Of a DNA stretch of 57,206 nt, positions 17,250 to 27,248 are shown piece after piece. Source of the DNA: Armatimonadota bacterium. GTDB lineage: Bacteria > Armatimonadota > Armatimonadia > Armatimonadales > Capsulimonadaceae. The stretch spans positions 1 through 57,206 of the forward strand of contig JANXNV010000156.1 in NCBI GenBank assembly GCA_025353925.1. The letters run 5' to 3'. Position numbers and translations under genes: made by a program. The first letter of the stretch is position 1. Every line of letters starts with the position of its first letter. Under the pieces are notes generated by a model. It did no database searches. It saw only the letters and a list, made by a program, of their open reading frames with translations, and was not told where the DNA came from.

Positions 17250-18011
17250 CTAACGAAACAGATCAAATCCGAATTTGAGAATGATCAGTGAAATGACACC
17301 CAGAAACAGAACCCGAATAAAGCGATTGCCTCGCAGCACGGCCAGTCGCGTTCCCAGCAGTGAGCCGAGAATGTTACATCCGGCCATCGGCAGCGCGGCG
17401 GTGTAGAGAATGTGCTGGGTCGAAGCGAAATACGCGACCGCGGACAAGTTTGTAGCCGCGTTTACCACTTTCGCCGAAGCGGAGGCGGACAGAAAGCTCA
17501 GGCCAAACATCCCAATAAATGTAAAAATTAAAAAGCTGCCCGTCCCTGGCCCGAAAATGCCGTCGTAAAACCCCAGTACTGTGCCCACACCGAGACTCGT
17601 CAGTAGCTGTCGCCGTCCGGCAAGCCTCGAGACAGACGAGGTACCAAAATCTTTCTTCTGAAAGACATACGCCGCCACGCCTATCAGCAGCACCAAGATC
17701 ACCGGGCGAAAGAGAGCCGTCGGAATTAAACTCGCCGCCCGCGCTCCGATAAACGAAAAGACAAACGCCGTCAACGTCGCTGGAAGCACCACCGGCCATT
17801 CCAGCCGGACATGACGTGCATACTGAGTCACCGCCACCGACGTACCCATCAGTGATGTCATCTTATTGGTCCCAAGCACGGTTGCCACTGGGACGTCCGG
17901 AAGCAGCACCAGCAGGGCGGGCAGCTGAATCAGGCCGCCCCCGCCGACAATCGCGTCGAAAAAGCCCGCGACGAAGGCGGAGGCGCACAGAAGAGGAAGT
18001 GCAGCGAGCAA
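17250..18011 (-). CDS. TauE/SafE family membrane permease
   Basis: A 253-residue integral membrane protein with about seven to eight helices and the family's glycine-rich entry motif FFDAIVGGGGLIQLPALL near residues 17-35, repeated in weaker form in the second half (FYDGIFGPGTGSFLIF). TauE/SafE (YfcA-like) proteins are thought to move sulfite, sulfonates or other organic anions; the substrate here is unknown. Translation starts at a TTG, 13 bases after the enolase stop, without a strong ribosome binding site, so translation may depend on coupling. Confidence 0.85.
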   Translation of the reverse strand: MLAALPLLCASAFVAGFFDAIVGGGGLIQLPALLVLLPDVPVATVLGTNKMTSLMGTSVAVTQYARHVRLEWPVVLPATLTAFVFSFIGARAASLIPTALFRPVILVLLIGVAAYVFQKKDFGTSSVSRLAGRRQLLTSLGVGTVLGFYDGIFGPGTGSFLIFTFIGMFGLSFLSASASAKVVNAATNLSAVAYFASTQHILYTAALPMAGCNILGSLLGTRLAVLRGNRFIRVLFLGVISLIILKFGFDLFR

Positions 18012-18024
18012 AAGATCGCCCGCT

Positions 18025-19338
<1,314 letters not shown>

Positions 19339-19398
19339 TCAGTTGTCTAAAATTTGTTGTCTGCGTAAGTTGTTTTTGCCAGTTGGATAGCGCGGTAG

Positions 19399-19620
19399 TT
19401 ACCATCGGTCGTTTCCGCGTCCTTCGTGGATAAAGTTGACAATTTCTTCCCGCGTTAGATTCAAACCCAGTCCAGGGCCGACATCCAGTGGCGACCGGTC
19501 AGGCTGCTCCGGCTTCAGAACAAACACTTGACCGTCGGAGCGACGGATATAGATGGCTCCGTCTCGATTTGCTTGCTCCAAAAGCGGAACGAGACTTTCA
19601 GTCTCCTGATAAGTTTGCAT
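19399..19620 (-). CDS. Putative antitoxin of a PIN toxin (Phd/YefM-like)
   Basis: A 73-residue protein starting MQTYQETES, with a short N-terminal helix followed by a predicted beta hairpin (GAIYIRRSDGQVFVLKP), a shape common in small prevent-host-death-type antitoxins. It overlaps the PIN gene by 23 bases and is read after it on the same strand. The assignment is by position and shape; residue-level similarity to Phd is weak. The antitoxin lies second, the reverse of the usual vapBC order. The local base composition is lower in G+C than the flanking genes. Confidence 0.6.
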   Translation of the reverse strand: MQTYQETESLVPLLEQANRDGAIYIRRSDGQVFVLKPEQPDRSPLDVGPGLGLNLTREEIVNFIHEGRGNDRW

Positions 19621-20020
19621 TTTTTGATTTTACCTCAATCACGGCCACTCCTGCCTCCATTGTCACTCTTTTTAATCCATTATCAAGGGAAATTAATGGG
19701 TAGCTGTAGGAGAGAGCACAGGTGATTATGTAGGCATCGTATGCGTATATATTGTGCTTAGCCGCCAGTTTGATCGCATATGGCACGTCAACTTCAACGA
19801 GTGTTATTGTCATACGTCGATAAAGCGCGAATGCATCAAGAGCCTCTGATTCCGTTATTCTCTGCCGTCTAAACATTGCTGAGAAAGCGTTGCCCACTTC
19901 CCAGGGCAAGGAGACGGGAGCGAACAGAGTGGCTGCCATTGTTAGTTGTACAATTTCAGCTTTTTCAGGCTCATTCGTGATGACCGCAATAATTGCCGAT
20001 GTATCTACCGCGATATCCAT
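19598..20020 (-). CDS. PIN-domain toxin (VapC-like RNase)
   Basis: A 140-residue PIN ribonuclease. The four acidic catalytic positions are present: Asp6 (MDIAVDTSAI), Glu41, Asp95 (YDAYIIT) and Asp113 (SLDNGL). VapC-type toxins cut tRNA or rRNA. I chose the ATG at 20020, giving the canonical PIN N-terminus; it is one base after the galU stop, so the toxin is translationally coupled to galU. An in-frame upstream start at 20071 would overlap galU by 50 bases. A 60-base sample (19681-19740) is 43% G+C, well below the neighbours, suggesting recent insertion behind galU. Confidence 0.8.
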   Translation of the reverse strand: MDIAVDTSAIIAVITNEPEKAEIVQLTMAATLFAPVSLPWEVGNAFSAMFRRQRITESEALDAFALYRRMTITLVEVDVPYAIKLAAKHNIYAYDAYIITCALSYSYPLISLDNGLKRVTMEAGVAVIEVKSKNANLSGD

Positions 20021-20021
20021 A

Positions 20022-20873
20022 TTATTTGACCATTTTGCGCACTGCACCCGCAAACGGCGACCGCAGCGCAAGAGCGATCTGCGTCTCGATCAATCCTTCG
20101 GGCACTCCCATATCGCAGCGTACACCGGCGACTCTATTCAGCAGATAATCTTCTTTCGCGAACAGAAGCTCCTGGGCGGAGGTGAGCTGGAATTCGCCGC
20201 GCTCACGCTGATCCGTCTCGATGAGCTGCGCCAGGCAGTCGAAGATCGCCGGGGTGAACGCATGGATGCCGAAGAAGCTGAGATAATGACCGTCGGGCAG
20301 CCCTGCTGTTCGTAAATTGGACTGCGCAAACGCGGCGGTTGGCTTCTCGGCCATTGCACGGATATGGAAGAGGCCATCGCCGCGCTCCAGCCCCGCAATG
20401 ATCCCATAGCGCGTGACGCTCGCCTCCGCGACGGCAAAGACCGAGGAAACGCAGCAGCCGTTGGCTTCGAAGGCATCCATGACCTGACGGGTGCAGCGAA
20501 CCTCCGTCTCGGAAAAATACACGTGGTCGCCGAGTGTCAGCACGAACGGCTCGCCGCCCACCCACTCCCGCGCCTGGAAGACGGCATGGCCGTAGCCTTC
20601 CTGCGTCTGCTGCACCGCGAAGGAGATGCTTGCCGCACCCGGCTCCTCCGCGAAGTGCCGCCGCATCGGCTCGATGTTCGCCGTGTTCGACACGATGCAG
20701 ATCTCTTCGATGCCCGAAGTCGTTAGCTCCTCGACCAATATTTGGATAATCGGCTTAGCACGGCCATCCACATCCACCAGTGGGAAAAGCTCTTTCTGCA
20801 CGGTGCGGGTTGCCGGCAGGAGGCGTGTTCCGCGCCCCGCCGCCGTGATCACACCTTTTCGGATCCGGGTCAC
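20022..20873 (-). CDS. galU: UTP-glucose-1-phosphate uridylyltransferase
   Basis: Makes UDP-glucose from glucose-1-phosphate, supplying surface polysaccharide and sugar-nucleotide pathways. A 283-residue nucleotidyltransferase with the signature GVITAAGRGTRLLPATRTVQKELFP motif region (about 7-31), the conserved IQILVEE segment, VSNTANIE, and LTLGDHV around residue 115. The length is typical for GalU. Translation begins at a GTG overlapping the HAD gene stop by four bases. Being at the end of an arabinose operon is unusual and may couple pentose supply to UDP-sugar formation. Confidence 0.9.
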   Translation of the reverse strand: MTRIRKGVITAAGRGTRLLPATRTVQKELFPLVDVDGRAKPIIQILVEELTTSGIEEICIVSNTANIEPMRRHFAEEPGAASISFAVQQTQEGYGHAVFQAREWVGGEPFVLTLGDHVYFSETEVRCTRQVMDAFEANGCCVSSVFAVAEASVTRYGIIAGLERGDGLFHIRAMAEKPTAAFAQSNLRTAGLPDGHYLSFFGIHAFTPAIFDCLAQLIETDQRERGEFQLTSAQELLFAKEDYLLNRVAGVRCDMGVPEGLIETQIALALRSPFAGAVRKMVK

Positions 20874-21478
20874 TTGGCGTCGTCCCGCCAGAGAATACGC
20901 ACATCCACCGCCCGCATGTTCGCGCGTCGTGCGGCTTCCAGGCCGGGATCGCCGTCTTCGTAGACAATGCAGTCCGACGGGGCGACGCCCAGCCGCTCTG
21001 CGGCCAGCAGGAAAATATCCGGGGCGGGCTTGGCGTGCTGCACATCGTCGGCGGTGACGATTACATCAAAGAGTGCGCTGAGGCCGATCTGCGCCAGCGT
21101 CTGGCTGACCACGCGGCTCATCCCGCTGGAAGCGACCGCGATCGGCACCTGACCGTGATATTTTCGTGCGACATTAGCGACGGCCTTGACCTCTGTGATC
21201 GTGTGCAGCATCTCCAGATAGCGGCCCTCTTTGGCCTCCTGCATGGATTCAAAGTCCATCGTATACCCAAACTTGGTGTTCAGCGTCTCGATAATCCGCT
21301 GGTTGTTCATTCCGCCCATGTCGTAAAACGGCTGCTCGGCAATGTCGATCCCGAAGGATTTGTACGATGCGACCCAGGCTTTCACATGGGTTGGCATGGT
21401 ATCAGCCAGTGTGCCGTCGCAGTCGAAGATAATGGCTTTGAACGGCTCCGGCGGAGCAATCAGGGAATGACTCATCAT
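20870..21478 (-). CDS. HAD superfamily sugar phosphatase / phosphoglucomutase-like
   Basis: A 202-residue subfamily IA HAD hydrolase. Motif I is DCDGTLADT with nucleophile Asp19 and general acid Asp21; motif II is VASSG; motif III Lys and motif IV acidic pair lie in HAKPAPDIF and YEDGDPGLEAA. The cap and the PTHVKAW segment recall the YqaB fructose-1-phosphatase and beta-phosphoglucomutase branch. In an operon with araBAD-type genes a sugar-phosphate substrate is likely. ATGA overlaps link it to araD before it and GTGA to galU after it. Confidence 0.85.
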   Translation of the reverse strand: MMSHSLIAPPEPFKAIIFDCDGTLADTMPTHVKAWVASYKSFGIDIAEQPFYDMGGMNNQRIIETLNTKFGYTMDFESMQEAKEGRYLEMLHTITEVKAVANVARKYHGQVPIAVASSGMSRVVSQTLAQIGLSALFDVIVTADDVQHAKPAPDIFLLAAERLGVAPSDCIVYEDGDPGLEAARRANMRAVDVRILWRDDAK

Positions 21479-22206
21479 ATGTTTGTGGGTTCTTTCGGCT
21501 GCCCATAATAGGCGTTTTTTCCGTGCTTACGATGAAAATGTTTATCGAGAATGGATTGCGGCGTCGTCTTCGCCGTTGGGTTTAACGCTTCCGTCTGCAA
21601 TGCCAGGGCGGCCACTTCTTCCATGACAACCGCGTTCTCGACGGCTTTGGCCGCCGTCTCCCCCCAGGCGAACGGGGCATGATGCGAGAGCAGGACACCG
21701 GGGAAGTGCAGCGGATCGAGCCGATTTGTCTCAAAATGCTCAGCGATTACGACCCCTGTATTCCGCTCGTAGGCCTCTTCAATCTCTTCAGGCGTCAAAG
21801 CGCGGCAAAGGGGAACGGGGCCGCTGAACGTATCCGCATGAGTCGTGCCGTAACACGGAATCTCCCGGCAGGCCTGCGCCCAGCTTGTTGCATACCGCGA
21901 ATGGGTATGTGCGATTCCGCCTATAGCCGGAAATCTTTGGTACAAACAGACATGGGTCGGCGTGTCCGACGATGGCCGCAGTTTCTCGCCCGGCAGCGGC
22001 TGACCCGTCTCCAGCGTGACCAGCACGATGTCTTCCGGGCGCAGCACATCGTAAGCCACACCGCTCGGCTTGATCGCGACGACCCCGCGCTCGCGGTCCA
22101 CCGCACTCGCATTGCCCCAGGTCAGCACGACCAGCCCTGCCTTGACCAATTCCAAGTTAGCCGCGCAAACTGTGTCTCTCAGTCGTGCGAACGAGTCTTC
22201 AGACAT
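21475..22206 (-). CDS. araD: L-ribulose-5-phosphate 4-epimerase
   Basis: Last step of bacterial L-arabinose catabolism, giving D-xylulose-5-phosphate. A class II aldolase-like fold with the SDTPTH and HTHSRYAT zinc-ligand segments and TWGNASAVDRERG near the N-terminus; 243 residues. The ATG at 22206 was chosen over one at 22218 because a GG-rich ribosome binding site lies at the right distance and the protein then starts like other AraD proteins. It overlaps araB by eight bases and the HAD gene by four. Confidence 0.93.
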   Translation of the reverse strand: MSEDSFARLRDTVCAANLELVKAGLVVLTWGNASAVDRERGVVAIKPSGVAYDVLRPEDIVLVTLETGQPLPGEKLRPSSDTPTHVCLYQRFPAIGGIAHTHSRYATSWAQACREIPCYGTTHADTFSGPVPLCRALTPEEIEEAYERNTGVVIAEHFETNRLDPLHFPGVLLSHHAPFAWGETAAKAVENAVVMEEVAALALQTEALNPTAKTTPQSILDKHFHRKHGKNAYYGQPKEPTNI

Positions 22207-23866
22207 GACGTGCCCCATCCCGAATCGTCAGCAGCGTTTTCATCACGCTCGACAGATCTTCGCGTGCGTTTTCGATGCCAAACGCATCGTGAATCTGATG
22301 ATACAGTGCGTAAAGCTTGTCGTAAACGGCTCGGCTTTTCGGGTCCGGTGTGAAAACGTGCGGGTGCAGGGCCGTCATGGCCGCAGTCGCCTCCGCAAAC
22401 GAGGGATATGCCCCGGCGGCCACGGTCCCGGCGATCGCCGAGCCGAGCGCGGCTGTCTGGCTGCTGCGCGAGATCGCCAGCGGGCGGCCCATGATGTCGG
22501 CGTAGATCTGCATGACCAGCGGGTTCTTGACCGAGATGCCGCCGCAGTTAATGATCTGCTCAACCTTCTGCCCGTACTCCTCAAACCGCTCCATGATGAC
22601 CCGCGCTCCAAACGCCGTCGCCTCCACCCAGGCCCGGTACAGCTCGGCAGGGGTCGTTTGCAGCGTAAGGCCCAGCACGGCTCCCGTGAGACGGGTATCG
22701 ACCAGCACCGTTCGGTTGCCGTTGAGCCAGTCCAGGGCCAGCAGGCCGCTCTCCCCTGGTGCCAGCTTCGAGGCCTCCGTAGTCAGCTCCTCGTGTCCCA
22801 TGCCGCCCGGCTGGATTTCGCTGACAAACCAGTTGAAAATGTCCCCAACCGCCGACTGGCCTGCTTCCAGGCCGTAGAACCCCGGCAGGATAGACCCCGG
22901 CACGATCCCGCAGAGGCCGGGAATATCGGCCAGCGGAGTTTCCAGTAGTGCGACCATCATATCGCAGCAGGAAGTGCCTAAATTCTTGACCAGCACCCCT
23001 GGCTTAATTCCTGAGCCTACCCCGCCTAAGTGGGCATCAAATGCCCCGACTGAGACGGGAATCCCCGCCGGCAGCCCCGTCTTTTCCGCCCACTCGGTGC
23101 CCAGTGTTCCGGCAGTCGTCCCCACCGGGTAAGCGATATTTGGCAAGTTGCTTCGAAGTGTTGCCAGGCGCGGGTCAAGCCGCTCCAAAAACTCCGCATC
23201 GGGGTACCCGCCCCAATCCGCATGAAACAAGGCTTTGTGCCCTGCCGCACAGATGCCGCGCTTGAGCTGACTTGGGTGCGTCGTGCCCGAAAGCACCGCC
23301 GGCAGCCAGTCCGCATGTTCGACCCAGGTGTGCGCTGCCTCGAAGACCTCCGGCGCGGAACGCAGGCAGCGCAGGACCTTGGACCAGTACCACTCCGAGC
23401 TGTAAATGCCGCCGCATTTGGCTAAATATTCGGGCCGCATTTGAGCCGCCAGGGCCGTAATCTCAGTCGCCTCGGCATGCCCCGTGTGATCTTTCCAGAG
23501 CCAGGCCATGGCCGCCAGGTTATCCGCAAACTCGGGCGTCAGTGCCAGCGGCACTCCGTCGGCAGTGACGGGGATCGGGGTCGATCCGGTCGTGTCCACG
23601 CCAATACCGATCACTTGCGCTGCCGCGAAGCCAGAAGTGGCTTTCGCCGCCTCCAAAACACCCGAGATGACGGAGACCGCGCCGTCCAAATAGTCCTGCG
23701 GGTGCTGCCGGGCCAGATTCGGATCGCGCGTATCCAGCAGAATTCCGGCCTTGCCGCGAGGGTAGGGGAAGACGCTGGACGCGACCTCCGCACCGTTCGA
23801 GACATCTACCAGCAGGCCGCGCACGGAGCTGGTGCCGTAATCGAGACCTATTGTGTAGCGCGGCAT
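22199..23866 (-). CDS. araB: Ribulokinase
   Basis: FGGY-family kinase phosphorylating L-ribulose. The N-terminal ATP-binding phosphate-1 motif is GLDYGTSSVRGLLVD (about 8-22), the central GVDTTGSTP and KDHTGHAEA segments are ribulokinase-specific, and the C-terminal ICGG-like motif (INCGGISVKNPLVMQIYADI) is present. The 555-residue length matches AraB. It lies in the operon araA, dehydrogenase, araB, araD, with 21 bases separating it from the dehydrogenase and an eight-base overlap with araD. Confidence 0.95.
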   Translation of the reverse strand: MPRYTIGLDYGTSSVRGLLVDVSNGAEVASSVFPYPRGKAGILLDTRDPNLARQHPQDYLDGAVSVISGVLEAAKATSGFAAAQVIGIGVDTTGSTPIPVTADGVPLALTPEFADNLAAMAWLWKDHTGHAEATEITALAAQMRPEYLAKCGGIYSSEWYWSKVLRCLRSAPEVFEAAHTWVEHADWLPAVLSGTTHPSQLKRGICAAGHKALFHADWGGYPDAEFLERLDPRLATLRSNLPNIAYPVGTTAGTLGTEWAEKTGLPAGIPVSVGAFDAHLGGVGSGIKPGVLVKNLGTSCCDMMVALLETPLADIPGLCGIVPGSILPGFYGLEAGQSAVGDIFNWFVSEIQPGGMGHEELTTEASKLAPGESGLLALDWLNGNRTVLVDTRLTGAVLGLTLQTTPAELYRAWVEATAFGARVIMERFEEYGQKVEQIINCGGISVKNPLVMQIYADIMGRPLAISRSSQTAALGSAIAGTVAAGAYPSFAEATAAMTALHPHVFTPDPKSRAVYDKLYALYHQIHDAFGIENAREDLSSVMKTLLTIRDGARHV

Positions 23867-23887
23867 AACCTATTCTCCAAAAATATA

Positions 23888-24931
23888 CTATTCGCCAAAA
23901 GCCACCATCGCTTTGACAACCCCGTCCCGATAGTCGGTAACCATTTCAAACGCCTCCTGCGTTTGTTCAAACCCGAAGCGGTGCGTGACCATAATATCCA
24001 CGTCGATTTCTCGGCGGGCTATCATATCAATCGCCTTCTGGACGAAGTCGTTCTGGCGGCGAACATTCTGAATATAGATCTCTTTTCGGCGCAATTGATT
24101 GATGTCAAACGAAATGCGGTTTGCAGCTCCCGGAATACCGATCAGCATGAGTTTCCCGCCCGGCTTCAAGAGCTGAACTCCCTGATCCATCGCTTCCTGC
24201 TCGCCGCTGCACTCGAACACTGCGTCCAGCAGCTCCGGCTCGCGCCGGGTGATCTCGGCTGCGATGTCGTCCGTCTGAGGATTACCCGCCCAATCGGCCC
24301 CGGCCTTCCGCGCCAGAGAGAGCCGCGCGTCGATCTTGTCCGTCATGTAGACCCGCTCCGCCCCTAGAAACCTGGCGGGCAGCAGCACGCTTAATCCGAT
24401 CGGTCCCGCTCCGAGAATACCGATTTTCGCGCCGACCATCGGAACTGACAGCGAGATCGCATACAGTCCAATCGAAAGCGGCTCGACAATCGCCGCTTCC
24501 TCGAACGTCATCGTGTCCGGGACCAGGTAGCAGCTTCGCTCAGGCAGGACAAGATATTCGGCGAGGCAGCCTTCGATTTGTCCGGGGCAGCCCAAAAAGC
24601 TTAAGTGGCGGCAGGTATGCGGCCTGCCGCCGAGGCATTGGTCGCAGGCCCCGCAAGGCTGCGCCGGGTCCAGTGCGACCCGGTCCCCCGGCTTCACCCG
24701 TGTGACCGCCGGGCCGACCTCCGTTACCGTTCCCGCGCCTTCATGGCCGACTGTCCACGGATACTCCACCCGCTGACTGCCAATGCCACCTTCGGCAAAA
24801 TAATGCACGTCCGATCCGCAGACCCCCACGCGGGCCATTCGGACGAGAACGTCCGTATCCCGCGTCAGAACAGGGCGCGGGACTTCCTGCATTTGCATTT
24901 GCCGCCGGGCGGTCAGCTTCATGGCGTTCAT
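23888..24931 (-). CDS. Zinc-dependent medium-chain polyol dehydrogenase
   Basis: A sorbitol/xylitol/L-arabinitol-type dehydrogenase. Catalytic zinc ligands appear in GVCGSDVHYF and GHEGAGTV; structural zinc cysteines in CGACDQCLGGRPHTC; the Rossmann motif is GAGPIGLSVL. Placed between araA and araB, it probably lets the cell feed polyols such as L-arabinitol into the same pathway; the exact substrate is an inference. The start is uncertain: the ATG at 24931 (GGTGA upstream) is preferred, with alternatives at 24952 and 24922. Confidence 0.87.
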   Translation of the reverse strand: MNAMKLTARRQMQMQEVPRPVLTRDTDVLVRMARVGVCGSDVHYFAEGGIGSQRVEYPWTVGHEGAGTVTEVGPAVTRVKPGDRVALDPAQPCGACDQCLGGRPHTCRHLSFLGCPGQIEGCLAEYLVLPERSCYLVPDTMTFEEAAIVEPLSIGLYAISLSVPMVGAKIGILGAGPIGLSVLLPARFLGAERVYMTDKIDARLSLARKAGADWAGNPQTDDIAAEITRREPELLDAVFECSGEQEAMDQGVQLLKPGGKLMLIGIPGAANRISFDINQLRRKEIYIQNVRRQNDFVQKAIDMIARREIDVDIMVTHRFGFEQTQEAFEMVTDYRDGVVKAMVAFGE

Positions 24932-24939
24932 GGTAATAG

Positions 24940-26433
24940 TCACCGCCGCCATGCCGCTTCGTTCCAGCGCAGCTCGTTTCGAAACGACCGCGAAGTCGTG
25001 TCTTTATCAATCAGCAGATATTCGACACCCGCCATCTCCGCCCAGTCGATCATCTGCTCCGCAGAAAGCGCCTGCGAGAAACCCGTGTGGTGCGCCCCGC
25101 CCGCGAGGATCCAGGTCTCGGCGGCGACGCGCAGGGACGGCTGCGGCTTCCAGAGCACCCGCGCGACCGGCAGCTTCGGCATGGCATGTTCGGCCTTCAC
25201 GGCATCGACAGCATTCAGTATCAGCCGGAACCGGGAGCCGATGTCCACCAGCGACGCATTGATCGCCGGGCCGGTCGCCCCGTCGAAGACCAGGCGGGCC
25301 GGATCGGCCTTACCGCCGATCCCCAGCGGATGCACTTCCACACGCGGGCGAGTGGCCGCAATGGACGGGCAGATCTCCAGCATGTGCGATCCTAAAACCT
25401 GCTCGTTTCCAGGCTCCAAGTGGTACGTATAATCTTCCATAAATGATGTCCCCTGGGGCAGCCCCGAGGCCATCGTCTTCATCGTGCGGACCAAAGCCGC
25501 AGTCTTCCAGTCACCTTCCCCGCCAAAGCCGTAGCCCTGGGCCATCAGCCGCTGTACGGCGAGGCCCGGAAGCTGCTTCAGGCCATGCAGGTCTTCAAAG
25601 GTCGTGGTAAACGCCCCAAACCCGCCTTCTTCCAGAAAGGCTTTCAAACCCAGCTCAATCCGTGCCTGTTCCCGCACGGCGGCACGGGCTGGGCTTTCGG
25701 TTTGAATATCCGCCGCAAAGTCATAAACTTCGGCATATTCTGCAAGCAGCGTGTCCGCTTCGGCATCCGAGAAGCCGTCGACCCGCGCCACCAGATCGCC
25801 GACTCCGTAGCCGTTCACCGACCAGCCCAGCTTGATCTGCGCTTCGACTTTATCGCCTTCCGTCACAGCCACCTGGCGCATATTGTCCCCAAATCGGGCG
25901 ACTTTGAGGCTTTTCCCCGCCGTAAACGCCGCCGCGACACGGCACCAGCTGCCGATGTCTCGGCGGATCTCCGGGTCCTCCCAGGAGCCGACGACGACTT
26001 TTCGCGAGAGGCCCAGACGCGCCCCAATATGCCCGAACTCCCGGTCGCCGTGGGCAGCCTGGTTCAGGTTCATGAAATCCATATCGATGCTGTCCCAGGG
26101 AATATCGCGGTTGAACTGTGTGTGGAGGTGAAGCAGAGGCTTGCGCAGCTCGGACAGCCCAGCGATCCACATTTTCGCGGGAGAAAACGTGTGCATCCAG
26201 GTAATGATCCCCGCGCAGGCGTCATCGGCGGAGGCCTCACGGCAAAGCTTCAGAATAGCCTCCGGGCCGGTCAGCACGGGTTTACAAAGAATTCGGCAGG
26301 GGAGGGAAGCATCTGAATCCAGGCCCGCTGCCATTGCCTGAGAATGGGCGGCAACCTGATCCAGTGTTTCAGGTCCGTAGAGGTGTTGGCTTCCGGTGAC
26401 GAACCAGACGGCAGTGTCTTTCAAATCAAGCAA
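24940..26433 (-). CDS. araA: L-arabinose isomerase
   Basis: Converts L-arabinose to L-ribulose; 497 residues, standard length. The N-terminus [20 protein letters not shown] is the family signature, and the metal and substrate residues lie in [12 protein letters not shown] and [14 protein letters not shown] at 26442 would also open the frame, but it overlaps the AAGGAG itself. The TTG at 26433 sits eight bases after that site and restores the family N-terminus, so TTG is taken as the start. This is the first gene of the arabinose operon, behind a strong promoter. Confidence 0.95.
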   Translation of the reverse strand: MLDLKDTAVWFVTGSQHLYGPETLDQVAAHSQAMAAGLDSDASLPCRILCKPVLTGPEAILKLCREASADDACAGIITWMHTFSPAKMWIAGLSELRKPLLHLHTQFNRDIPWDSIDMDFMNLNQAAHGDREFGHIGARLGLSRKVVVGSWEDPEIRRDIGSWCRVAAAFTAGKSLKVARFGDNMRQVAVTEGDKVEAQIKLGWSVNGYGVGDLVARVDGFSDAEADTLLAEYAEVYDFAADIQTESPARAAVREQARIELGLKAFLEEGGFGAFTTTFEDLHGLKQLPGLAVQRLMAQGYGFGGEGDWKTAALVRTMKTMASGLPQGTSFMEDYTYHLEPGNEQVLGSHMLEICPSIAATRPRVEVHPLGIGGKADPARLVFDGATGPAINASLVDIGSRFRLILNAVDAVKAEHAMPKLPVARVLWKPQPSLRVAAETWILAGGAHHTGFSQALSAEQMIDWAEMAGVEYLLIDKDTTSRSFRNELRWNEAAWRR

Positions 26434-26474
26434 GAGGCGCACTCCTTCGGACGGGGAAATTGGAACTACGCCGT

Positions 26475-26504
26475 ATTATAGCCGAACCGAGTTTGCCCTG
26501 TCAA
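26475..26504 (-). promoter_or_regulatory. Near-consensus promoter of the arabinose operon
   Basis: TTGACA (26499-26504) and TATAAT (26475-26480) on the minus strand are separated by 18 bp. Transcription should start near 26468, 35 bases before the araA TTG. So strong a core promoter suggests control by repression, but no obvious operator dyad is seen. Confidence 0.8.
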
Positions 26505-26524
26505 ACCGACACGTCACAGGACAT

Positions 26525-26557
26525 CAAAAAAGCCCCGCCGCGTTTGCGGCAGGGCTT
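26525..26557 (-). terminator. Intrinsic terminator after the lipoprotein gene
   Basis: A 12-bp stem with one mismatch (26530-26541 with 26546-26557), loop GTTT, is followed on the minus strand by six Ts. It ends the unit from 27215 and insulates the arabinose promoter immediately beyond. Confidence 0.85.
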
Positions 26558-26576
26558 TCGCGAGAGCATCAGAGAA

Positions 26577-27215
26577 TTACATCCCCGGTCCGCGCGGGCC
26601 GCCCGGCATCGGGCCTCCGGGCATGGAGCGGCCGGAGTACTGATTGGCATACTGATCTGCCGACTGTACTAAGCCGCCGTTCACGCCCGCCTGCGGGCTG
26701 GTATTGACCTCGCCCTGGTAGGCATTCGAATTGGAGTTATAGTTTGGCAGGTACTGGTTGACCTGATCTTCCGGCACTTCGATTCCCTGCTTTGGCGCGG
26801 AGAGCCACACTACCGTGTGATTAGCATCGTTCTTGCGATAGTAGACCGCCCCTTTGTTCGGCCCCTTCTCTTCGCGGTAAAGCTGCTGCTGACCGTTCGG
26901 CGCGGCTCCGCCGTTCTGGGCGGCCGCTGCAGCGGCATTCTGCTTTTTGTCACGCTGGTATAGATAAAAGAGCAGCGCGGCTCCGGCCAGAAGCACGACT
27001 TTCTGCTTACCGGTGAGGCCGGGCTTAACGGGGGGCGTTCCATTCATCGGCGAATTGTTCATCGGCGCGTTGTTTGCCGTGGTTCCGCCGGTGTTCGTGT
27101 ACGATTGGTCATTTGCCTTTGGGCCGCAGCCTGCCGTGACGGCAAGGGTCGGCAGGGCAAGTGAGGCCGCGACGACCAGGGCAATGAGGCGCGAGGCGCG
27201 GGGCGTGCGTGTCAT
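26577..27215 (-). CDS. Putative lipoprotein, Asn/Gln/Gly-rich
   Basis: A 212-residue exported protein. A signal peptide (about 1-29) ends in a TAGC sequence resembling a lipobox, with the candidate lipid-modified Cys at 30. An Asn/Thr/Pro-rich segment follows, then a hydrophobic stretch (about 73-86, VVLLAGAALLFYLY), and a middle domain near 110-150 (REEKGPNKGAVYYR) that may be a small beta fold. The C-terminus is Gly/Pro/Met-rich. No family recognised. AAAGGAG precedes the ATG and a strong terminator follows, so it is a single-gene unit. Confidence 0.7.
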   Translation of the reverse strand: MTRTPRASRLIALVVAASLALPTLAVTAGCGPKANDQSYTNTGGTTANNAPMNNSPMNGTPPVKPGLTGKQKVVLLAGAALLFYLYQRDKKQNAAAAAAQNGGAAPNGQQQLYREEKGPNKGAVYYRKNDANHTVVWLSAPKQGIEVPEDQVNQYLPNYNSNSNAYQGEVNTSPQAGVNGGLVQSADQYANQYSGRSMPGGPMPGGPRGPGM

Positions 27216-27248
27216 GGGCGATGTCTCCTTTGGAATCGTTCGGTAAAA

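Noticed and set aside
23441-24367. 308-codon + strand frame across araB and the dehydrogenase gene
   Set aside because: It lies over two strongly recognised genes on the opposite strand and matches nothing known; it is a shadow frame.
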